A DNA stretch of 64,000 nucleotides from Gonocerus acuteangulatus (lineage: Eukaryota; Arthropoda; Insecta; Hemiptera; Coreidae), in the NCBI GenBank assembly GCA_946811695.1, contig OX328126.1, forward strand, positions 4,854,462-4,918,461. The letters run 5' to 3'. Shown piece after piece: positions 14,271-24,835 of the stretch (positions are counted from its first letter, which is position 1; the number at the start of each line of letters is the position of its first letter). The translations under genes and the position numbers were made by a program. The notes under the pieces are model-generated. The model ran no database searches, had not been told where the DNA came from, and worked only from the letters and a program-made list of their open reading frames with translations.

Positions 14271-16500
14271 GAACATACTTCAAACAAAACCCTAATATAC
14301 AAGTAGTCAACAAGAACATACTTGAAACAAAACCCAAATATACAAGTAGTCAACAAGAACATACTTCAAACAAAACCCAAATATACAAGTAGTCAACAAG
14401 AACATACTTCAAACAAAACCCTAATGACAAGTAGTCAACAAGAACATACTTCAAACAAAACCCTAATATACAAGTAGTCAACAAGAACATACTTCAAACA
14501 AATCCCTAATATACAAGTAGTCAACAAGAACATACTTCAAACAAATCCCAAATATACAAGTAGTCAACAAGAACATACTTCAAACAAAACCCTAATATAC
14601 AAGTAGTCAACAAGAACATACTTCAAACAAAACCCTAATATACAAGTAGTCAACAAGAACATACTTGAAACAAATCCCAAATATACAAGTAGTCAACAAG
14701 AACATGCTTCAAACAAAACCAAAATATGCAAGTAGTCAACAAGAACATACTTGAAACAAATCCCAAATATACAAGTAGTCAACAAGAACATACTTCAAAC
14801 AAAACCCTAATATACAAGTAGTCAACAAGAACATACTTCAAACAAAACCCTAATATACAAGTAGTCAACAAGAACATACTTCAAACAAAACCCTAATATA
14901 CAAGTAGTCAACAAGAACATACTTCAAACAAATCCCTAATATACAAGTAGTCAACAAGAACATACTTCAAACAAATCCCAAATATACAAGTAGTCAACAA
15001 GAACATACTTCAAACAAAACCCTAATATACAAGTAGTCAACAAGAACATACTTCAAACAAAACCCTAATATACAAGTAGTCAACAAGAACATACTTGAAA
15101 CAAATCCCAAATATACAAGTAGTCAACAAGAACATGCTTCAAACAAAACCAAAATATGCAAGTAGTCAACAAGAACATACTTGAAACAAATCCCAAATAT
15201 ACAAGTAGTCAACAAGAACATACTTCAAACAAAACCCTAATATACAAGTAGTCAACAAGAACATACTTCAAACAAAACCCTAATATACAAGTAGTCAACA
15301 AGAACATACTTCAAACAAAACCCTAATATACAAGTAGTCAACAAGAACATACTTCAAACAAATCCCTAATATACAAGTAGTCAACAAGAACATACTTCAA
15401 ACAAATCCCAAATATACAAGTAGTCAACAAGAAAATACTTCAAACAAAACCCTAATATACAAGTAGTCAACAAGAACATACTTCAAACAAAACCCTAATA
15501 TACAAGTAGTCAACAAGAACATACTTGAAACAAATCCCAAATATACAAGTAGTCAACAAGAACATGCTTCAAACAAATCCAAAATATGCAAGTAGTCAAC
15601 AAGAACATACTTGAAACAAAACCCAAATATACAAGTAGTCAACAAGAACATGCTTCAAACAAAACCAAAATATACAAGTAGTCAACAAGAACATACTTCA
15701 AACAAAACCCAAATATACAAGTAGTCAACAAGAACATACTTCAAACAAAACCCTAATATACAAGTAGTCAACAAGAACATACTTGAAACAAATCCCAAAT
15801 ATACAAGTAGTCAACAAGAACATACTTGAAACAAATCCCAAATATACAAGTAGTCAACAAGAACATACTTGAAACAAATCCCAAATATACAAGTAGTCAA
15901 CAAGAACATACTTCAAACAAAACCCTAATATACAAGTAGTCAACAAGAACATACTTGAAACAAATCCCAAATATACAAGTAGTCAACAAGAACATGCTTC
16001 AAACAAAACCAAAATATGCAAGTAGTCAACAAGAACATACTTGAAACAAATCCCAAATATACAAGTAGTCAACAAGAACATACTTCAAACAAAACCCTAA
16101 TATACAAGTAGTCAACAAGAACATACTTCAAACAAAACCCTAATATACAAGTAGTCAACAAGAACATACTTCAAACAAAACCCTAATATACAAGTAGTCA
16201 ACAAGAACATACTTCAAACAAATCCCTAATATACAAGTAGTCAACAAGAACATACTTCAAACAAATCCCAAATATACAAGTAGTCAACAAGAACATACTT
16301 CAAACAAAACCCTAATATACAAGTAGTCAACAAGAACATACTTCAAACAAAACCCTAATATACAAGTAGTCAACAAGAACATACTTGAAACAAATCCCAA
16401 ATATACAAGTAGTCAACAAGAACATGCTTCAAACAAAACCAAAATATGCAAGTAGTCAACAAGAACATACTTGAAACAAAACCCAAATATACAAGTAGTC
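14271..16500. repeat. 430-bp (10-unit) higher-order repeat, about 5 copies
   Basis: The marker unit AACATGCTTCAAACAAAACC followed by AAAATATGCAAG occurs at 14701, 15131, 15561 (one substitution), 15991 and 16421, exactly 430 bp apart. The flanking CTTGAAACAAATCCC units keep the same phase. This end of the array therefore amplifies in 10-unit blocks, unlike the 33- and 48-unit blocks in the middle. Confidence 0.85.
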
Positions 16501-16855
16501 AACAAGAACATGCTTCAAACAAAACCCAAATATACAAGTAGTCAACAAGAACATACTTCAAACAAAACCCAAATATACAAGTAGTCAACAAGAACATACT
16601 TCAAACAAAACCCTAATATACAAGTAGTCAACAAGAACATACTTGAAACAAATCCCAAATATACAAGTAGTCAACAAGAACATACTTCAAACAAAACCCT
16701 AATATACAAGTAGTCAACATGAAAATACTTCAAACAAAACCCAAATATACAAGTAGTCAACAAGAACATACTTCAAACAAAACCCTAATATACAAGTAGT
16801 CAACATGAAAATACTTCAAACAAAACCCAAATATACAAGTAGTCAACAAGAACAT

Positions 16856-18521
16856 ATAAAAAATGATAATGATAGGAAACAACAAATGTTGGCGAACCAC
16901 AACACACGTAGAGAGTGCGCATGCTCCTAGGGAAGTGTATACTCAGTAACACAGGGCGCACGTTACGTTGGTTTTGTTACATTACAGGCTTTTCTTAGGG
17001 TTTGTTTACATGTGATAGTTATTGCAAGATATTTATATCAGAGAAATTCTGACTAGTGGAAACTGCAAACAATTTCTGTCTGAGATATATTTTTCTATCT
17101 CAAGCTATAAGACACTTCTATACCAACAGATGTAAACACTGATTATGTACGATACAGGATACAAATGTATGTGTGTAAGCGGGCCTTACATTTATCGCAA
17201 TTTGCAACAAATCCAGAACTGTCGTATACATATCCATGGTATAAAGGTCAGTATGTAAACATGGAAGAGAATATCTATCCGACACATATATATCCTGGGA
17301 GAAGTGTCAGCACACAAATAACACCAGGTATAACCTTTATACGGAATCACGCTAAATTGACATAGCTCCTGCAAGCACCAGTCCAATGTTTAATTAATTT
17401 TTACTTTTTCATTTTTTATTAAACATTTTTTCGTCTCTCATTTGAACATTTTATTATTAATGCACAGAAAGAAACGACCAATTTAAACATTAAATTAAAG
17501 ATTTTTTTTTTAATGTTACACTATTTAATTAATGTTTCATAAACATTTTACTAACCTCTTAAAAGGGTTATTATTTGCCCCTTTTATGTGAAAGCAAATT
17601 GAAAATAGATAAAAGTAGAGCAATAAATCTAGACAATTTATCTAAATACATAAAGCAGATGGAATATTTTATTACTTTTCAAGAATCTCTTACTCCATAT
17701 TATTCAGAAAATTTTCTCAAAACTGTTAAATACAACGAGAATAAATACAACTGTTATTAAGAAGTATATAATATATACTCGAAACTATACACTATATATA
17801 AATAAGCGTTTCAAGATAACAGCACAATATTTTCCGTAAAATATTTTATGGTATTTATTCAATATAAGAGGGCAAAACGTTATTCACAGCCCCCTCAGTT
17901 ATTTATTTATTTATAATAAGTTTGTCCTTATTATATTTATCAAGAAGTCGTCAGAAAATTTAAAAATATTTGCGTCAACATTTAAAAGATGTGTTCACGA
18001 GAAAAACGTAGACAGATTATTAACTTTGTTTAACAAAAAATATAATTTATGACTCACTAAAAACACAGGAATTGTCAATAAAATTATGTTTCTAGACCTT
18101 GAAATTATTACAACAAAATATAATAGCTTTGAATTCAAATGAGAGACGAAAAAAAATTCTCTGTCCGAATGATCAGTTTTTAATCCAGTCAAACAATAAA
18201 TTTTAAAAATAATCTTTTACAGGACACTGGAAGCATTTCTAAGGACTTCAACAAAATATTTTAAAGAAATTACGGACAAATTAAGACTTTATTTTTAAAT
18301 AATAATTATCGAAAAATTAACGTAACACAATTAATGGGTGACGTAAATTGATGGAGACGAAGCTAGACAACTTCTCGATTAAAAACAACAATAAAACGCC
18401 CAATAACACACATTGATAGGACTTTTAAAATCTGACGAACGGAGTCCTACTGGCCACATTCTAGAACAACAAAGAGACAAAGAAACTAAAATCAAATCAA
18501 TATGGATAATTATCTATAATA
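16856..18521. other. AT-rich unique sequence, no gene recognised
   Basis: Short frames at 17165-17365 (66 codons) and 17575-17760 (61 codons) have no recognisable domain and match the chance expectation. A 20-bp inverted pair TTTTTCGTCTCTCATTTGAA (about 17428) and its complement (about 18138) is the only structure I noticed. Confidence 0.5.
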
Positions 18522-19431
18522 CTTTTTAAAATAACCGCATTGTTGCAAATAAGGTAAATCTGAAGGAGAGCGTCCTCAGCACCGATTTTCTTCAAAGTTT
18601 GCACTATAACGTATTTCGATGCACTAAACACGAATCCGTTGGAAAAAAAAAACGCTCTCAACTAGGAAAGAAGTTATTAAGCACTAAAGTTATGGAGGTT
18701 ATAAAAGACGGCTAACAGCTTATATGTAAACACGCGCATGCGCCATAGTCCTTAATGACGAAGTGTAATTGAAATTTAGACACACCTGTGGTAGCTAACT
18801 TGGTCGTAAACTGTCGCTTTTGGGTATACGTGCTATGCGTTTCCGCTCGCTCCGCTCGCTCAAGAAAATATCAAAACCCCTAGGCAATCCAACTCGCAGA
18901 AATTAAAAGAATTCTATGCCCAAAAGTAGTTTCATTTAACTTCAACTATTGCCCACATTTTCCACAATCGAGAGAATTACTCAAAACTTTGTTTTGTATT
19001 AAAAATTTGTGTAATTCTTCTCGATTGTGGATAAGAATTATGAAGTCGTGTAACTTCATCTTTATTCAAAACTTTCTACAAAAAACTGTAATAACGATAA
19101 CAATAACAAGCTAATTACAGCTTAGAGGGAATTAGAGAAGCTTAGAAGGAACAAATCATAAAGGCATTAGCTAATTATTAAGGGATTTCTGTTATATAAC
19201 ACTTTTTAGGAGCGAAACAAGAAATTTGAAGAATGCTTCATTATTTGAAAAAATGTTTCTGAATAAATAAGTGTTGGTAAATTTTAATAATTGATAGTTA
19301 ATTTCAATTACACTTCTTCATTAAGGACTATTGCGCATGCGCGAGTTTACAAGTACGTTGTTTATGCGATCGTTTGTAACCTTCATAACAGTGAACTTTT
19401 TTTTAAAATAACTTCTTTCCTAGTTGAGAGC

Positions 19432-19487
<56 letters not shown>

Positions 19488-19602
19488 CCCCAACGGATTC
19501 GTGTTTAGTGCATCAAAATACGTTATAATGCAAACTTTGAAGAAAATCGGTGCTGAGGACGCTCTCCTTCAGATTTACCCTTTTTAAAATAACCGCATTG
19601 TT
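18522..19602. mobile_element. Inverted-repeat element with 55-T tract and long flanking direct repeats
   Basis: The arms are 18553-18778 and 19297-19579, with about 518 bp between them. Each starts GGTAAATCTGAAGGAGAGCG at the outer end and shares GCGCATGCGC and a TTAAGGACTA block further in. The right arm carries 55 consecutive T (19433-19487) where the left arm has only 10 A (18643-18652). A 23-bp direct repeat starting CTTTTTAAAATAACCGCATT flanks the whole (18522-18544 and 19580-19602) and extends imperfectly to about 37 bp. The spacer holds a second hairpin (18961-18980 with 19012-19032) and the repeated octamer CGCTCGCTCCGCTCGCTC at 18844. No transposase frame is seen. The superfamily is undetermined; such long direct flanks are unusual for DNA transposons. 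Confidence 0.7.
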
Positions 19603-19704
19603 CCGAAAAAGGTAAAAAACACATGCAAAGAACTAGGCAAAATATCTTGGAGGTACCAAAATAAAATTAAAAATTCTTAGAGTAGAATAATAGATAAATT
19701 AATA

Positions 19705-19818
19705 GAGAAGGAAACCAATTATAGTGTTTACCAAATTAACTGTGCTACCTGTAAAAAAGTATGTGTAGGAGAATCTGGAAAAAAGAGGAAAGCTTCTAAA
19801 AAAAATACAGCACCTTAA
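19705..19818 (+). pseudogene. Penelope-like element endonuclease remnant (GIY-YIG region)
   Basis: A 37-codon stretch ends at a TAA (19816-19818) and contains VYQINCATCKKVCVGESG. This has the shape of the C-terminal GIY-YIG-type endonuclease of Penelope-like retroelements: aromatic-Q-I, a CxxC pair, then VxVGExG in place of the usual VYxGxTG. After the TAA the same frame continues IDKNDNRTALVDY, also typical of the region just downstream in these proteins, and this is where the 49-bp array begins. The reverse transcriptase domain was not found upstream; the inverted-repeat element ending at 19602 lies there. The family assignment rests on motif recognition alone. The fragment is not functional. 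Confidence 0.6.
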
Positions 19819-20783
19819 AATATAGACAAGAATGACAACCGAACAGCATTAGTAGACTATCCAATAAAATATAGACGAGAATGACAACCGAATAGCATTA
19901 GTAGACTATGCAATAAAATATAGACGAGAATGACAACCGAACAGCATTAGTAGACTATGCAATAAAATATAGACGAGAATGACAACCGAACAGCATTAGT
20001 AGACTATGCAATAAAATATAGACGAGAATGACAACCGAACAGCATTAGTAGACTATGCAATAAAACATAGACGAGAATGACAACCGAACAGCATTAGTAG
20101 ACTATCCAATAAAATATAGACGAGAATGACAACCGAACAGCATTAGTAGACTATCCAATAAAATATAGACGAGAATGACAACCGAACAGCATTAGTAGAC
20201 TATGCAATAAAATATAGACGAGAATTACAACCGAACAGCATTAGTAGACTATCCAATAAAATATAGACGAGAATGACAACCGAACAGCATTAGTAGACTA
20301 TCCAATAAAATATAGACGAGAATGACACCCGAACAGCATTAGTAGACTATCCAATAAAACATAGACGAGAATGACAACCGAACAGCATTAGTAGACTATG
20401 CAATAAAATATAGACGAGAATGACAACCGAACAGCATTAGTAGACTATCCAATAAAATATAGACGAGAATGACAACCGAACAGCATTGGTAGACTATCCA
20501 ATAAAACATAGACGAGAATGACAACCGAACAGCATTGGTAGACTATCCAATAAAATATAGACGAGAATGACAACCGAACAGCATTAGTAGACTATGCAAT
20601 AAAACATAGACGAGAATGACAACCGAACAGCATTGGTAGACTATCCAATAAAATATAGACGAGAATGACAACCGAACAGCATTGGTAGACTATCCAATAA
20701 AATATAGACGAGAATGACAACCGAACAGCATTAGTAGACTATCCAATAAAATATAGACGAGAATGACAACCGAACAGCATTAA
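19817..20783. repeat. 49-bp minisatellite, about 20 copies
   Basis: The unit contains AAAATATAGACGAGAATGAC, then AACCGAACAGCATTAGTAGA, then CTATSCAAT. Spacing is 49 bp throughout (for example TAGACG at 19872, 19921 and 19970). Variants are few (CCAAT or GCAAT, TATAG or CATAG, TTAGT or TTGGT). The first unit (ATAGACAAGAATGACAACCG) is read in frame with the Penelope-like remnant just upstream, so the unit appears to be a piece of that coding sequence that expanded. At 49 bp it does not keep frame. Confidence 0.95.
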
Positions 20784-20787
20784 ATAT

Positions 20788-21410
20788 GTATCGATGAAGA
20801 TTTCAAAGTTTTTTTAATAAGCGGAACCTACAATAGCTGCGCTCCATTTCATAAAATGCATTAAAGATTGTGTTCGGAAGCGAAATTTCAGTGATTTATT
20901 AAATCATTCGGGAGTGTGGAAATCCGTTTATTTATATTATTAGTGCATTTTTTTACTGTAAACACGTTAATTATACATTATGCACGTCTTCCCTCGAGAC
21001 TTGGTGAAGGGTTGTTAAAGATTGGTGTTCCACACGCCACTCTATGACGTCACACTCAACCGCACTCATTTGACATTCCTCTGCACTCTGCGTCATCTCC
21101 TCCATATTCCAGGGTTCCTAATGAGGGTGTTGGTGGTGAGATTAGACGGTAGCGTCTCCTGGTGGCAGCTTGATGAATTAATTAGTGGTTTTGATCTCGT
21201 GATGTCGCAGAGTCTTCTGGGGATTAAGGGAGGAAAGGGGTGGAATCTGGGATGGGAATCTGTAACTCGTCTTCCGGGAAGGATTGCGGTTTCAGACCAA
21301 GAATTTATAAGGAAATGCTATGGAAGTTGGAGGGAACTACGATCTCTGCTCAATAGCATGTTCCTTATATCAAGATCAACAAGTGTTTAAATCTCACAAG
21401 AACTTCTAAT
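20788..21410. other. Unique sequence with an unrecognised 122-codon frame
   Basis: An ATG-initiated plus-strand frame spans 21022-21390. I recognise no domain, signal peptide or repeat in it. It contains several Trp and hydrophobic runs but no clear membrane helix. A perfect cyclic-AMP-response palindrome TGACGTCA lies at 21045-21052, inside the frame. Codon use and lack of upstream context do not decide between a small gene, an exon fragment and chance. Base composition here is more balanced than in the surroundings. Confidence 0.3.
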
Positions 21411-21810
21411 CACTCCCAGGAACTGGGTCTAGTTTTGATCAGTGGTACTCAGCCCCTGATCACTCCGAGGAACTGGGTCTAGTTTTGATCAGTGGTACTC
21501 AGCCCCTGATCACTCCGAGGAACTGGGTCTAGTTTTGATCAGTGGTACTCAGCCCCTGATCACTCCGAGGAACTGGGTCTAGTTTTGATCAGTGGTACTC
21601 AGCCCCTGATCACTCCGAGGAACTTGGTCTAGTTTTGATCAGTGGTACTCAGCCCCTGATCACACCCAGGAACTGGGTCTAGTTTTGATCAGTGGTACTC
21701 AGCCCCTGATCACTCCCAGGAACTGGGTCTAGTTTTGATCAGTGGTACTCAGCCCCTGATCACTCCCAGGAACTGGGTCTAGTTTTGATCAGTGGTACTC
21801 AGCCCCTGAT
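21411..21810. repeat. 50-bp tandem array, 8 copies
   Basis: The unit runs CACTCCGAGGAACTGGGTCT, then AGTTTTGATCAGTGGTACTC, then AGCCCCTGAT. Units start every 50 bp from 21411 to 21761. Differences are confined to CCGAGG or CCCAGG, one CACACCCAGG and one AACTTGG, so the array is young. TGATCA palindromes occur twice per unit, one of them across the unit junction. Confidence 0.95.
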
Positions 21811-22178
21811 TACTCAGTATGTTAAAGATATTGTGAGAGATGACATAGATGAATCTTGGGATAATGTAATCGGAACATGAGGTATCTCAGATATACACTG
21901 CGATAGCCCTTGAGCAACTGCATACCTATCCTCAGATGATAAAGATATTGGGTCTTCGTAACTTTACCCACGCCAGTTACTTTTTAGAATAACCTCATAA
22001 TATTTTGTTACAATATTGTAACAAAATATTTTTTATTTAAATTTTAAAGTCCATTTATTATTTTCAACGAATTTTAGGACGGGTTATCTATAGGTTACCA
22101 CACTTAATAAACTTTCTAAAATATCGTTGCTAGGCTACATAAAGTTTATACATGAAAGAGGTTATAGATTATAAGACA
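21811..22178. other. Spacer holding one arm of an inverted duplication and a 32-bp palindrome
   Basis: 21944-21984 (GGTCTTCGTAACTTTACCCA, then CGCCAGTTACTTTT) is the inverted counterpart of 22727-22768. At 21999-22030 there is a perfect 32-bp palindrome, AATATTTTGTTACAAT followed by its exact reverse complement. 21816-21940 holds GATGAATCTTGGGATAATGT-like words reminiscent of the 21-bp array beyond 22770, again in inverted orientation. Confidence 0.7.
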
Positions 22179-22180
22179 CG

Positions 22181-22566
22181 TTGAAGTTGTGTTTGTTGTG
22201 CTGTGTTGAAGTTGTGTTTGTTGTGCTGTGTTGAAGTTGTGTTTGTTGTGCTGTGTTGAAGTTGTGTTTGTTGTGCTGTGTTGAAGTTGTGTTTGTTGTT
22301 CTGTGTTGAAGTTGTGTTTGTTGTGCTGTGTTGAAGTTGTGTTTGTTGTGCTGTGTTGAAGTTGTGTTTGTTGTTCTGTGTTGAAGTTGTGTTTGTTGTT
22401 CTGTGTTGAAGTTGTGTTTGTTGTGCTGTGTTGAAGTTGTGTTTGTTGTTCTGTGTTGAAGTTGTGTTTGCTGTTCTGTGTTGAAGTTGTGTTTGTTGTG
22501 CTGTGTTGAAGTTGTGTTTGTTGTGCTGTGCTGAAGTTGTGTTTGTTGTGCTGTGTTGAAGTTGTC
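22181..22566. repeat. 25-bp minisatellite, about 15.5 copies
   Basis: The unit is GTTGAAGTTGTGTTTGTTGT plus GCTGT, with GCTGT alternating with TCTGT. The plus strand is G and T only apart from AA and an occasional C. The reverse strand reads open for 140 codons as a Q/H/N/T-rich 25-residue repeat. Since 25 is not a multiple of 3, that frame needs three units per cycle, and it has no other support. Confidence 0.93.
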
Positions 22567-22666
22567 AAATAATGAATTTGATTGAACTGAGTCGTGTGTT
22601 GAAATCGGAAGAAGTAGCGTATTTTACATTTGTTGAATAAATAATTTATTTAAATTAATTATTAGT

Positions 22667-24823
22667 TTAACCACTGTTCTTCATAACTATTAACTTAATG
22701 ATACGATAAATAACTGTTTTATTAATAAAAGTAACTGGCGTGGGTAAAGTAAAAAAGACCCAAGATATACACGATGATGGTGCTGATGAATCTTGAGATG
22801 TTGTTGGTACTTGATACGATGTAGATGGTCCTTGAGATGATGTAGATGGTCCTTGAGGTAATGTAAATGGTACTTGATACGATGTAGATGGTCCTTGAGA
22901 TGATGTAGTTGATCCTTGAGATGATGGAGGTGGTTCTTGATACGATGTAGATAGTCGTTGAGATGATGTAGATGGTCTTTGAGATGATGTACTTGATCCT
23001 TGAGGTAATCTAGATGGTACTTGATACGATGTAGATGGTCCTTGAGATGATGTAGATAGTCTTTGAGATGATCTACATGGTCCTTGAGGTAATGTAGATG
23101 GTACTTGATACGATGTAGATGGTCATTGAGGTGATGTAGATGGTCCTTGAGGTAATGTAAATGGTACTTGATACGATGTAGATGGTACTTGATACGATGT
23201 ATATGGTCCTTGAAATGATGTAGATGGTCCTTGAGATGATCTACATGGTCCTTGAGATAATGTAGATGGTACTTGATACGATGTAGATGGTCCTTGAGAT
23301 GATGTAGATGGTCCTTGAGGTAATGTAAATGGTACTTGATACGATGTAGATGGTCCTTGAGATGATGTAGATGGTCCTTTAGATGATGTAGTTGATCCTT
23401 GAGATGATGGAGGTGGTTCTTGATACGATGTAGATAGTCTTTGAGATGATGTAGATGGTCTTTGAGATGATGGAGATGGTCTTTGAGGTAATGTAGATGG
23501 TCCTTGAGGTAATGTAAATGGTACTTGATACGATGTAGATGGTCCTTGAGATGATGTAGATGGTCCTTGAGGTAATGTAAATGGTACTTGATACGATGTA
23601 GATGGTACTTGATACGATGTATATGGTCCTTGAAATGATGTAGATGGTCCTTGAGATGATCTACATGGTCCTTGAGATAATGTAGATGGTACTTGATACG
23701 ATGTAGATGGTCCTTGAGATGATGTAGATGGTCCTTGAGGTAATGTAAATGGTACTTGATACGATGTAGATGGTCCTTGAGATGATGTAGATGGTCCTTT
23801 AGATGATGTAGTTGATCCTTGAGATGATGGAGGTGGTTCTTGATACGATGTAGATAGTCCTTGAGATGATGTAGATGGTCTTTGAGATGATGTAGATGGT
23901 TCTTGAGATGATATACATGGTCCTTGAGATAATGTAGATGGTACTTGATACGATGTAGATGGTCCTTGAGATGATGTAGATGGTCCTTGAGGTAATGTAA
24001 ATGGTACTTGATACGATGTAGATGGTCCTTGAGATGATGTAGATGGTACTTGAGATGATGTAGTTGATCCTTGAGATGATGTAGTTGATCCTTGAGATGA
24101 TGGAGGTGGTTCTTGATACGATGTAGATAGTCGTTGAGATGATGTAGATGGTCTTTGAGATGATGTACTTGATCCTTGAGGTAATCTAGATGGTACTTGA
24201 TACGATGTAGATGGTCCTTGAGATGATGTAGATAGTCTTTGAGATGATCTACATGGTCCTTGAGGTAATGTAGATGGTACTTGATACGATGTAGATGGTC
24301 ATTGAGGTGATGTAGTTGATCCTTGAGATGATGTAGTTGATCCTTGAGGTAATGTAGATGGTACTTGATACGATGTAGATAGTCCTTGAGATGATCTACA
24401 TGGTCCTTGAGGTAATGTAGATGGTACTTGATACGATTTAGATAGTCCATGAGATGATCTACATGGTCCTTGAGGTAATGTAGATGGTACTTGATACGAT
24501 TTAGATGGTCCTTGAGATGATGTAGATGGTCTTTGAGATGAAGTAGATTATCCTTGAGATGATGGAGGTGGTTCTTGATACGATGTAGATAGTCCTTGAG
24601 ATGATCTACATGGTCCTTGAGGTAATGTAGATGGTACTTGATACGATGTAGATGGTCCTTGAGATGATGTAGATGGTCTTTGAGTTGATGTAGTTGATCC
24701 TTGAGATGATATAGATGGTTCTTGCGATGATCCAGATGGATACTGAGATGGATCCTGATATGATAGATATGGCTATTGGGTTGACATAGAAGGATCCTGA
24801 AATGATGTAGTTGGTCCTGGTTA
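22667..24823 (-). pseudogene. Decayed heptapeptide-repeat frame (Q-x-P-S-x-x-S), possible old Ser/Thr/Pro/Gln-rich gene
   Basis: Read on the minus strand in one frame, the 21-bp array encodes repeats such as SQGPSTS, YQVPSTL, SQEPPPS and SQDPSQY, a low-complexity, mucin- or silk-like composition. The degenerate units at 24700-24820 still fit the heptad in this frame, which supports it as ancestral. It is broken by in-frame stops at about 24821, 24773, 24548, 24299 and 23123, each explicable by a single base change. The longest open stretch between stops is about 390 codons. The last unit runs on into a 3' tail ending at TAA (22667-22669). The minus frame read HLHHLKD (22690-24450) is open for 586 codons but is a +1 shadow with no other support. 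A gene, a pseudogene and a pure minisatellite all remain possible. Confidence 0.35.
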
Positions 24824-24835
24824 TGATGCAGGGAA
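22769..24835. repeat. 21-bp minisatellite, about 95 copies, with 420-bp and 1,176-bp higher-order blocks
   Basis: The unit is GATGATGTAGATGGTCCTTG plus A. Subtypes include GGTAATGTAAATGGTACTTG and TACGATGTAGATGG. Larger blocks recur. The GTATATGGTCCTTGAAATGA variant occurs at about 23197 and 23617 (420 bp, 20 units). The GATAGTCGTTGAG block after 22933 repeats after 24109 (1,176 bp, 56 units). Units degenerate towards 24700-24835. The unit is exactly 7 codons, so the frame is preserved along the array. Confidence 0.95.

Larger units (their letters stand above)
3066..16855. repeat. 43-bp satellite array, about 320 copies (13.8 kb)
   Basis: The unit reads AAGAACATACTTCAAACAAA, then ACCCAAATATACAAGTAGTC, then AAC. 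One consensus unit has 23 A, 10 C, 7 T and 3 G, so the plus strand is almost G-free throughout. Variant classes include CCCTAATAT, CCGAATAT and CCAAAATAT cores, CATGCTTC, TTGAAAC, AAATCCC, and a 41-bp unit lacking CA (GTAGTACAAG). Variants recur in fixed order, giving higher-order repeats. Open frames of 60-75 codons on both strands repeat the unit and have no initiation context or domain, so they are not called as genes. The left edge follows the 32-bp array within 8 bp; the right edge is at AACATATAAA. Confidence 0.97.

Noticed and set aside
3240..16700. CCCTAA words resembling telomere repeat (complement of TTAGGG, or of insect TTAGG)
   Set aside because: They occur once in a subset of 43-bp units, never in tandem, so this is not telomeric sequence.
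1..16855. Regular repeats as a CRISPR array
   Set aside because: Units are directly tandem with no unique spacers, no cas genes, and the window is eukaryotic.
18844..18861. CGCTCGCTCCGCTCGCTC as a bacterial insertion or contamination mark
   Set aside because: It lies inside the spacer of the inverted-repeat element, surrounded by AT-rich sequence like the rest of the window; no bacterial genes.
22146..22568. 140-codon Gln/His/Asn/Thr-rich frame
   Set aside because: The 25-bp unit is not a multiple of 3 and the frame depends on absence of stops in a low-complexity G/T sequence.
22690..24450. 586-codon HLHHLKD heptad frame as a histidine-rich protein
   Set aside because: Although longest, it does not fit the degenerate outer units as a heptad protein; the Q-x-P-S frame explains them better. 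Recorded as a shadow.
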